A model generated the notes under the pieces. That model saw nothing but the letters and a program-made list of their open reading frames with translations. It searched no databases and was not told the origin of the DNA. 64,000 nucleotides of DNA, from the NCBI GenBank assembly GCA_016703765.1, contig JADJBL010000007.1, forward strand, positions 1 to 64,000, given 5' to 3'. A program made the position numbers and the translations under genes. Positions 17,681 to 25,590 of this stretch are shown in pieces (positions within the stretch are counted from its first letter, which is position 1; each line of letters begins with the position of its first letter). Source of the DNA: Saprospirales bacterium (GTDB lineage: Bacteria; Bacteroidota; Bacteroidia; Chitinophagales; Saprospiraceae).

Positions 17681-18732
17681 ATGAAAGCTCTGCCTCTTTA
17701 TCTTCTACTATTCTTCTCCGTTCCTGCATTCTCCAATGTGGCCCAGCCCGGTATTTGGGACGCCGGAGGCGCAGGCGCCTTTTTTCTGCTTCACCCCGAA
17801 GACAGCCTTGCATTCCAGAAGATCCAGATGGTTCAGGAACTGGTGAAGATCCAGCTTTACCCGGGTGTGGCGGTGGTCAAAGGGGTGTACCAGATGCACA
17901 ATCCCACGGGAGACACCCTTGTCTTGCGGGTGGGATATCCGCTGAATGCTTATTACGACCCCTCGGACACATACAACCTGATGCAGATATCCTTCGACGA
18001 TCTATACGATCTTCGGGTACGGGTGCGGGGGAAGCCCGTCAAAGTTGCCCTTGATTCGATGGATGTATCAGGTTTTGGCCTGGAAGATGCCTCGGAATGG
18101 TACGTCTGGGAAAACCGTTTTTTGCCGGGAGAGATCACGACCCTGGAGGTGCAGTTTATGGTGAACACCAACGACGCCACCGTGCTCAGAGGCTATGATC
18201 GGGGAAAATTTAATGCATTTATCTATCTCCTGGAATCCGGCAGCACCTGGAAACAGCCCATCGGCAAAGGGGCCGTCATGATCCAATTGATGGGCGGACT
18301 GACGCTGGAAGACATCCATGGAGTGGGCCCTGCCGGCCGGTTTTTGGTCGATTCGGCGAGAAATATTTTGGTCTGGAAATTCGAGAACCTGTCGCCGACC
18401 TCAGAGGACAACCGGTGATCACCTACGGGAAAAGGATCGAGGATTTTTCTTTCGAAAAAGTATTGCTGGAAATAGACAAGGTATACTACCCGGCGATTGA
18501 AGCTATGAACCACCAGGAGATCCTCGCTTCAGACCTCAAGCCCTATGAATTTGGCGACCCATTTGATCCCGGAACGAGGAAAGGTTCCTGGCTTTTCGGG
18601 ACCTATTTCTTCCTGGTCGCATTCGGCATCCCGTTGCTGCTCATCATTGTTGGAATTTGGCTGGGTATTTTTCTTTATCGCCGGTACAAGGCAAAGCGTG
18701 GTTTCATTTCCCGAAAAAATAAAGACCGATGA
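17681..18732 (+). CDS. Secreted membrane-anchored protein of unknown function, one frameshift
   Basis: ATG 17681 (MKALPLYLLLFFSVPAFSNV) gives a signal peptide and is preferred to the TTG at 17672. The frame shifts at 18412-18415 (CCGG); one added base joins ENLSPTSEDN to VITYGKRIEDFSFEKV. The repaired protein of about 350 aa has a beta-rich periplasmic body (VQELVKIQLYPGVAVVKGVY) and ends in a membrane helix (LLLIIVGIWLGIFLYRR) with a basic cytoplasmic tail. It overlaps the next gene by 4 bases, so the two are likely partners. I do not recognise the family. Confidence 0.6.
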
Positions 18733-20621
18733 CAAAACGAGTTGTTTATGCACTTTTCATACTGATGGCGCCATTTCTATCCATTTCTCAAACGCCTGCT
18801 GAGAAAGCCCTCGAATCTCAAATCGATTCGGTCACCGTGTTTCTCCAGGGCGCCCAGGTTCACAGGTCGGTGCAGGCGGATATACCCATGGGCCGCAGCA
18901 AATGGGTGTTCAAGGGCCTTTCTCCCTTTATCGACCCCCAAAGCATTCAGATCAAAACCAACAACGAGCTCATTCTCCTTTCCGTCAACCACCGCCTGAA
19001 TTTCATGGAAGTAGAAGATAAGGGGGCGATGCTACAGGAGGTTTTAGCCCTGCAGGACAGCCTCCAGATACTCAACGCATACATAAATACTTTGGCGGAA
19101 GAGGAGCAGCTGCTCAAAGCCAACCGGGCGATCGGCGGCAGCCAGACCGGCATCCGGCCGGAAGACCTCAAATCGGTCAACGCCTATTACGTGGAGCGCA
19201 TTCAGGCCATCCGGCTGAACACCCTTCGCCTGCAGGCCAGGGTCTCGGCGCATTCCATTCGCATTCAACAGCTCCAGAGCCAGATGCAGCAGGGCCGAAA
19301 AGACCCCAAAAAGGCGAAGGGCGAGGTAGTGTTTGAAATAGAATGCAAACGGGCGCAGAAAGCCCAGGTGCTGGCTTCGTACATCGTTGGACAGGCCGGA
19401 TGGTTTCCCCTGTACGATATCCGCGCAAAGGACGTAAAAAGCGATATCGAACTGGTGTACCGCGCCAGGGTTTTCCAAAGCACGGGCGAGGATTGGAATA
19501 AAGTCCGACTAGCCTTTTCGAATGCCGACCCCAGCGCAGGGGGGGCCATACCCTTTCTCCAACCCTGGTATTTGAGCTTTAACCAGGCCTATCCTCAAAA
19601 GCCTCAGGCTGGCTATTTGCCTCCTGGTGCTCCGGCCACCGGCGGCGGGTATGGCGGACAGGTGAGCGGGCAGGTGCGAGATGAGTTCGGAGAGCCCTTG
19701 CTTGGCGCTAATGTGATGATTCAGGGAACCACAATTGGAACAGTAACCGATTTTAACGGCAATTTCACTCTTTCCGTCCCACCCGATGCCTCCATGCTCG
19801 TGTTTTCTTATACAGGTTATCAAATGGCCCAAGGGTTTATGGATATCAAAATGAAATCGTCATCTACGATGGCTCAGTCCCTGCTCATGAAGGTAACAGG
19901 CAGCAGTTAACCTGATGACGGAGATAAAAATTAATGAAGGGGAAGCAGGTCCAAGCCGAAACTTATTTTATGGAGCAGAAGATGCCCTCTTCCCACGACC
20001 CTCATCGAAAACCAGACCAATGTCTCCTTCCGCGTCGATATACCATACACCCTGCCCTCCGACGGAGAGACCTACACGGTCGATCTGACCCGTTATTTCA
20101 TCCCGGCTTACTACGAGTACCAATGCGTGCCTAAACTGGACGAAAGCGCGTTTCTCATCGCACGGATCACGCAATGGGAACAATACAATCTGCTGGAAGG
20201 GGAGGCCAATCTCTTTTTCGAAGACACTTATGTGGGAAAATCCATCCTCGACGTCCGTTACGTCTCCGATACCCTCGACATATCCCTCGGTCGGGACCGC
20301 AACGTGCTCGTGAAACGAACCAAGGTCGTGGATTACTCCAAACGGCGCTTCATAGGCGCGAATAAGGTCGAGACCCGCAGCTGGAAGATCGAGGTCCGGA
20401 ACAACAAGACCCAGGCCATTAATCTCGTCATTACAGATCAATTGCCCATTTCCAGGCAAAGCGAGATCGAAGTGACGCCCCAGGAGCTCTCCGGCGCTGT
20501 CCGCAACATCGAAAACGGGGACCTGATTTGGTCCCTCCCCCTGGAGGCCAAGGGCCGGAAGGAGTGGCAATGGGGTTACGAAGTAAAATATCCCAAGGAC
20601 AGGTATTTGCAACTGGAATAA
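18729..20621 (+). CDS. MuiA-like DUF4139/DUF4140 protein with an inserted carboxypeptidase-regulatory domain, two frameshifts
   Basis: A signal peptide (MTKRVVYALFILMAPFLSIS) is followed by the DUF4140 segment (IDSVTVFLQGAQVHRSVQAD), a long coiled-coil-prone helix and the DUF4139 region (ASYIVGQAGWFPLYDIRAKD, VYRARVFQSTGEDWNKVRL). A carboxypeptidase-regulatory-like domain (GQVRDEFGEPLLGANVMIQG...VFSYTGYQ) sits inside DUF4139. The second half resumes with TLIENQTNVSFRVDIPYTLP, PAYYEYQCVPKLDESAFL and NLLEGEANLFFEDTYVGKS. Shifts near 19907 and 19988-19993 cancel each other; the stretch between reads LMTEIKINEGEAGPSRNLFY in the third frame. MuiA-type proteins act at the envelope, but their biochemical role is unknown. 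Confidence 0.8.
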
Positions 20622-20631
20622 AGAATACAGC

Positions 20632-21585
20632 ATGAAGATCTCCGGCTTTACCCTCGCCAAAAATACCAGCAAGCTCTATTACCCGATAAAAGAATCCATC
20701 CAGTCCATCCTCCCCATCGTGGATGAGTTTGTCGTCGCCCTGGGGGACTGCGACCCCGACGATACTACCGAGGAGCTCCTCAAAAGCATCGGCTCCGACA
20801 AGGTGAAGATCATTCACACCGTGTGGGATATCGAAAAGTATCCCCGCGGGATGGAAAACGCCCACCAGACCGATATCGCCAAAAATGCCTGCACGGGCGA
20901 CTGGCTCTTCTACCTCCAGGCCGACGAGGTGATCCACGAAAAATACCTGGACTATATCCGCGACAGGTGCCGGCAGCGCCTGGACGATCCGCGGATCGAA
21001 GGCTTTTTGTTCAAATACAGGCACTTTTTCGGCGACTACGATCACTATTGTGATCACCACGGCTGGTATCCCCACGAGATCCGCATCGTGCGCAACGATC
21101 CGGATATCCATTCCTACATCTCGGCGCAGTCGTTTCGGCGCATCCCGAACTTCGACGGACTGAACTACCGCCAGAAAGAAGGAACCCATAAGCTTAAAGT
21201 AGAAAAGCTAAATGCGGAGGTGTATCACTACGGCTGGGTTCGACCGCCGTCGTACATGCAGCAGAAATCAAAATCGCTCGACACCATCCACAAAGGAGCC
21301 GCCGCGATGGAGGAGGAGTACAAAAAACGCGCCGCCACCTACGATTACGGCAATATGAACTTATATAGGAAATTCGAGGGGACCCATCCGAAGGTCATGG
21401 CTGAATTTATCAGCCGCTTCGACTGGGCAGATCAGTTGCACTTCGAAAAGGGCTATAAGCCCCAGCGAAAACCCATGAAACACGAGCGTTTCAAGACCCG
21501 GGTGCTCACCTGGATCGAGCGGAATTTATTTGGAGGAAGGCAGTTGTTCGGGTATTCGAACTGGAAAATAGTGACTGGTGACTAG
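20632..21585 (+). CDS. Family 2 glycosyltransferase
   Basis: This 317-aa cytoplasmic GT-A fold enzyme starts MKISGFTLAKNTSKLYYPIK. It has the nucleotide-sugar binding pattern VDEFVVALGDCDPDDTTEEL and the acidic metal motif YLQADEVIH in the DxD position. The region DHHGWYPHEIRIVRN and a histidine/tryptophan-rich segment (VYHYGWVRPPSYM) follow. It resembles the GT2 proteins common in Bacteroidota, whose acceptors are mostly unknown. The stop codon lies inside the palindrome at 21571-21603. Confidence 0.85.
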   Translation: MKISGFTLAKNTSKLYYPIKESIQSILPIVDEFVVALGDCDPDDTTEELLKSIGSDKVKIIHTVWDIEKYPRGMENAHQTDIAKNACTGDWLFYLQADEVIHEKYLDYIRDRCRQRLDDPRIEGFLFKYRHFFGDYDHYCDHHGWYPHEIRIVRNDPDIHSYISAQSFRRIPNFDGLNYRQKEGTHKLKVEKLNAEVYHYGWVRPPSYMQQKSKSLDTIHKGAAAMEEEYKKRAATYDYGNMNLYRKFEGTHPKVMAEFISRFDWADQLHFEKGYKPQRKPMKHERFKTRVLTWIERNLFGGRQLFGYSNWKIVTGD

Positions 21586-21624
21586 TAACTAGTCACCAGT
21601 CACTAATCACTAATCACTAATCAC
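21571..21624. terminator. Perfect 16-base palindrome plus heptamer repeats between convergent genes
   Basis: GTGACTGGTGACTAGT (21571-21586) is repeated in inverse orientation at 21588-21603 with a single central base, followed by three copies of TAATCAC (21604-21624). It contains the stop codon of the glycosyltransferase and reaches the stop of the convergent peptidase. A bidirectional terminator is the likely role. The word structure resembles heptamer-type STRR repeats. Confidence 0.7.
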
Positions 21625-23759
21625 TTCTTAAGGTACTTCACCGGCGAGTCCGTATTCATAAAGAAGAAGGACCACAGGTCTGCCTGTTCATCGATGATCA
21701 TCTTGGTCGGCTTGCCTGCGCCGTGGCCTGCATTGGTTTCGATCCGAATGAGGACGGGCTTGTCGCCTCCCTGGGCTTTCTGAAGCGCGGCTGCGAATTT
21801 GAAGGAATGCGCGGGCACCACGCGGTCGTCGTGGTCGGCCGTGTTGATCATGGTGGCGGGGTATTCGACGCCTTCTTTCAGGTTGTGCAGGGGAGAATAG
21901 GCCAGGAGGTTTTTAAAATCTACCTCGGAGGAATCGGCACAGCCGTATTCCGGGATCCAGCCCTTGCCCACGGTAAATTTGTGGTAGCGGAGCATGTCCA
22001 TCACGCCGACGGCCGGGAATGCCACTGCAAACAGGTCGGGGCGCTGGGTCATACAAGCGCCGACGAGGAGTCCGCCGTTGGAGCCCCCGCTGATGGCGAG
22101 TTTCTCCTTGGAGGTGTAGCCTTGTTCGATCAGGTATTCACCGGCTGCGATGAAATCGTCGAACACGTTTTGCTTGTTGAGCAGCATGCCGTCTTTGTGC
22201 CACTCCTCTCCGTATTCGCCGCCGCCGCGGAGGTTGGGCATGGCGAAAACGCCGCCGTTTTCCAGCAAAATAATGCGGGAGGTGCTGAAAAAGGGCGTCA
22301 TGCTGATGTTGAAGCCGCCGTATCCGTACAGGTAAGCGGGGTTCTGGCCGTTGAGCTCCAGGCCTTTTTTGTGCACGATGAACATCGTCACCTCCGTGCC
22401 GTCCTTGCTCTTATAGGTCACCTGTTTTTCTTCGAAATCTTCCGGATTGAAGGTCAGCTCCGTCTTGTAGAAAACCGAGGACTGTCCGGTGGACACATCG
22501 TATTTAAAAATGGTGGGCGGGAATACAAATGAGGTATAGGAGTAAAACAGGATATTTTCATCTTCTTTGCCGCCAAATCCGCCTGCCGAACCAAGACCAG
22601 GCAACTGGATGGGTTTCCGGTTGCTACCATCGTAATCGGACTGATAGATCCTCGTGGTAGCCTTCTCCAGGTAGCTGGCAAAGAGCTTTTTGCCGCCGGT
22701 GGTGGCGCCTTCGAGGAAATGCTCCGATTCGGGGATGACGTTCACCCAGTTTTCCTTAGCCGGGTTTTTTATGTCTACGGCGACCAGGCGGTAGTTGGGG
22801 GCGTCGATATCGGTGTGCACGAGGAATTTGCCGTTGGTATGCTGGACCACGGTGCTCTTGTTGGTATATCCGCCGAAGAGTTCCACAAAAGGTCCGTTCT
22901 TGTCCAGGTCCTTGTAATAGGTGGCGAAGCCATCGGTGCCGGGCTGTTTGTAGAGGATGAAGTATTTTTCATCCTCCGTCACGCCGCCGAAGTGGTAGAT
23001 ATCGGGGTTCTTGTCGTCGCGGTAGATGAGTTGATCCTTATCCTGGGTGTCGCCGAGTTTGTGGTAGTAAACGGAGTGGTTCTTGTTATCGCCCGACAAT
23101 TCCATGCCCGGAGCGGGTTCTGGATAGCGGCTGTAGAAAAACCCGTCTTTCCACCAGGAAGCGCCGGAGAATTTGACCCATTCGAGCAGGTCGGGCATTT
23201 CTTTTTTAGTGGCCACTTCCATGACGCGGATTTCCTGCCAGTCTGACCCGGCTTCCTGGCGCGAATAAGCCACGTATTTATTATCGCCGGAAAAACCGAC
23301 CAGCCCGATAGCTACGGTACCTTCAGCCGAGAGGGCGTTGGGGTCGATAAATACCTCGGGGGCGCCTTCCAGGCCCTTTTGGACGTAGATCACGCTTTGG
23401 TTCTGGAGGCCGTCGTTCTTGTAGAAGAAATAGTAATCGCCGGCTTTGAAAGGGGAGGAGAGTTTGGGATAGTTGAAAAGTTCTTCGTATCGTTGCCGGA
23501 TGGCTGCCCGGTAGGGGATTGTTTCGAGGTAGCTGAAGGTCACTTCGTTTTCCGACTTGACCCAGGCTTCGACCTCTGCGGCGGTGTCGACTTCGAGCCA
23601 GCGATAGGGATCGTTGATGTCCGATCCGAAGTAGTTGTCGACTTGATCTTCCGTTCTCGTTTCGGGATAGCTCAGTTTCATAGCGGATTCATTTTTACCG
23701 GATTGACAACCAGCTGCGAGCAGCCCTCCGGCAAAAAACAGGAAAGAAATCTTTTTCAT
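21621..23759 (-). CDS. Prolyl oligopeptidase (S9A), lipoprotein
   Basis: ATG 23759 (MKKISFLFFAGGLLAAGC) gives a lipoprotein signal; the upstream extension to 23891 lacks homology. The 712-aa protein begins with the conserved DPYRWLEVDTAAEVEAWVKS, continues through a seven-bladed propeller and ends in an alpha/beta hydrolase domain. Its catalytic serine is in AISGGSNGGLLVGACM, the aspartate in the NTADHDDRVVPAHS segment and the histidine in ETNAGHGAG. It cleaves short peptides after proline. The lipobox implies envelope location, as for many Bacteroidota family members. Confidence 0.95.
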   Translation of the reverse strand: MKKISFLFFAGGLLAAGCQSGKNESAMKLSYPETRTEDQVDNYFGSDINDPYRWLEVDTAAEVEAWVKSENEVTFSYLETIPYRAAIRQRYEELFNYPKLSSPFKAGDYYFFYKNDGLQNQSVIYVQKGLEGAPEVFIDPNALSAEGTVAIGLVGFSGDNKYVAYSRQEAGSDWQEIRVMEVATKKEMPDLLEWVKFSGASWWKDGFFYSRYPEPAPGMELSGDNKNHSVYYHKLGDTQDKDQLIYRDDKNPDIYHFGGVTEDEKYFILYKQPGTDGFATYYKDLDKNGPFVELFGGYTNKSTVVQHTNGKFLVHTDIDAPNYRLVAVDIKNPAKENWVNVIPESEHFLEGATTGGKKLFASYLEKATTRIYQSDYDGSNRKPIQLPGLGSAGGFGGKEDENILFYSYTSFVFPPTIFKYDVSTGQSSVFYKTELTFNPEDFEEKQVTYKSKDGTEVTMFIVHKKGLELNGQNPAYLYGYGGFNISMTPFFSTSRIILLENGGVFAMPNLRGGGEYGEEWHKDGMLLNKQNVFDDFIAAGEYLIEQGYTSKEKLAISGGSNGGLLVGACMTQRPDLFAVAFPAVGVMDMLRYHKFTVGKGWIPEYGCADSSEVDFKNLLAYSPLHNLKEGVEYPATMINTADHDDRVVPAHSFKFAAALQKAQGGDKPVLIRIETNAGHGAGKPTKMIIDEQADLWSFFFMNTDSPVKYLKK

Positions 23760-23900
23760 AGAGAAGTTTAAGTTGGTGGAGAATGTATGTCTTAGGACAG
23801 CGGGGAAAGATAAGGAGAAGCGAGTTGGCGTTGCTTCAAATGGGACTGCGTCAAATGTAATTTCGATGAACGTCTCAAATTTATCGACCACCGGAGCAAT

Positions 23901-23939
23901 AAAAAAGAAATCCCTCCGAAAATGGCTTTCGGAGGGATT
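23901..23939 (-). terminator. Rho-independent terminator of trxA
   Basis: A stem of 12 bp (ATCCCTCCGAAA at 23910-23921 with its complement at 23927-23938) is followed on the minus strand by a T-rich tract (complement of 23901-23909). It lies 19 bases after the trxA stop. Confidence 0.85.
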
Positions 23940-23957
23940 CTTTTGGAGCGGATTATC

Positions 23958-24278
23958 TTACGCCAGTGCTTTTTCGATCTTTTCGGTGAGTGCCGCCTTG
24001 CTGATCGTGCCGACATGGCGGTCGAAGACCTCCCCATTTTTGACGATCAGGATGGTCGGGATGCTGCGGATACCATATTTCATGGAAACCTGGAAATTGG
24101 AGTCTACATCGACTTTGCCTACCAGAATCTTGTCCTGGTATTCTTTGGCAATTTCTTCAATGACGGGCGCCACCATTCTGCAGGGGCCACACCATTCTGC
24201 CCAAAAATCGATTACCGATACGGTGTCGGGCGCCAACGCCTTTTCTTGAAAGTTGGCATCTGTCAATTCGAAAGCCAT
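23958..24278 (-). CDS. trxA: Thioredoxin
   Basis: Thioredoxin is a cytoplasmic dithiol reductant. The 106-aa length, the active site VIDFWAEWCGPCRMVAPVIE and the cis-proline segment YGIRSIPTILIVKNGEV are all canonical, as is the C-terminal helix (AALTEKIEKALA). It is a single-gene unit with its own terminator (23901-23939) and two -7-type promoter elements upstream (24333-24363). Confidence 0.97.
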   Translation of the reverse strand: MAFELTDANFQEKALAPDTVSVIDFWAEWCGPCRMVAPVIEEIAKEYQDKILVGKVDVDSNFQVSMKYGIRSIPTILIVKNGEVFDRHVGTISKAALTEKIEKALA

Positions 24279-24332
24279 GAATGCGTTATTTAGGTAATAA
24301 AATATAATGCTTCATCAATCAGGAAAGGATAA

Positions 24333-24363
24333 CAAACATACCCCCTGTGGAGTTGCAAACATA
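24333..24363 (-). promoter_or_regulatory. Promoter region of trxA (Bacteroidota type)
   Basis: On the minus strand two exact TAnnTTTG elements occur, each reading TATGTTTG (complements of 24333-24340 and 24356-24363). The TTTG of the distal copy sits 15 bases upstream of the proximal element, so it may also serve as a -33 box, though slightly close. The proximal copy lies 54 bases before the trxA start. Confidence 0.5.
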
Positions 24364-24383
24364 AGCAATAAGTTTTTAGCAAG

Positions 24384-25432
24384 ATGCCGATAAGAAACCG
24401 ATACCTGAGACGAAGCATTTGGATTGGCCTTTTTCTCCTGGCCCTGGCCTTCAGAGCCATCCTCTCCTCCGAGGCCATGGAGTCATTTTACAGTATGGGG
24501 ATTTACCCCTCGGTGCGCCATGTTCAGGGGTTCTTCTCCGGTTTAAGCCCTGTTCCGCTTGTGTATCTGCTGTTGCTGGCTCTCCTGGCAATAACGGTCC
24601 GCGTTTTTATTGTTAAGGGGAGGAGGAGAGGGTTTTGGGCCATATTGTCGGCGGTTTTTTTCCTGGCTTTCAGCTTTCTGGCGCTTTGGGGGTTCCACTA
24701 TAAGCGGGTCCCTTTTGAAAAAAAAACCGGCCTGTCGGTCAAACCCCTGGATGCTATTGCCCTGGAGGAGGAATACGACCTGGCTACGATGGATGTGCTG
24801 GCTAGCAGGGCGGAAATGCGCCATCCCCTGGACAGTGGCATGACCGGTTTCTATGCCTTTCCACATCTGGAGCGCGCGCTGTTGCCCAGGGTGAAGGCTG
24901 CGGTCGGGGGTTGGGGATATCCGGTTGGAGGGAAAGTAAGGGCCAGGATGATATACCCCAAAGGGATCCTGCTGCGTTTCAGTTCCTCGGGCGTTTACCT
25001 TCCCTGGACCGGCGAAGGGCATATCGACGCGGGCCTGCATCCCCTGAACTGGCCCTTTGTGATTGCGCATGAAATGTCGCACGGTTACGGCATTGCCAAC
25101 GAAGGGGCCTGTAATTTCCTGGCTTACCAGGTCTGTTCCACCGATCCGGATCCTTATATCCGCTATGCGGGAAACCTCTATTACTGGCGATACGCGGCCT
25201 ATGAAATGAAGCGATTTTGCCCCTCGAACTGGAAGAGCGCATTCAAGCGCTTCCCGAAGGTATCCGCATGGATCTTCAGGCTATCCGGGACAATTACGAC
25301 AGTTATCCCGACCTCATTCCCCGATGGAAAGACCTCGTCTACGATTCCTTTTTAAAATCCCAGGGACTTAAAGAGGGCATTTTGAGTTATGACAAAGTGT
25401 TGGTTTTGACTCATGCATGGAGGAAACGATAA
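24384..25432 (+). CDS. DUF3810 membrane protein, one frameshift
   Basis: Three hydrophobic segments fill the first 110 residues (IWIGLFLLALAFRAILSS; VPLVYLLLLALLAITVRVFI; FWAILSAVFFLAFSFLALW). A soluble part follows with a zinc-protease-like motif FVIAHEMSHGYGIANEGACN. A C run at 25220-25223 is one base short; repair joins MKRFCP to LELEERIQALPEGIRMDLQA and the frame to 25432, giving about 350 aa. DUF3810 proteins are widespread in Bacteroidota and carry this HE-x-x-H motif, so a membrane metalloprotease is plausible but unproven. Confidence 0.85.
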
Positions 25433-25590
25433 TAAATCCCGAACCCCTGGCGTTTTTCCAGGGCAAAACAAGGAATTGTAAACCTATTGTTGTAGTTTTA
25501 TAAACAAATTCCTTTAATTGCACCTATTAGTTTAGACCGGAAAACAATTTTTTTCATTTCTCCACTCGAAAACAAAAGTCACAGGATAGC

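Noticed and set aside
19911..20126. Separate small genes between the two MuiA-like halves
   Set aside because: All three frames together rebuild one continuous DUF4139 protein; the pieces are frameshift fragments.
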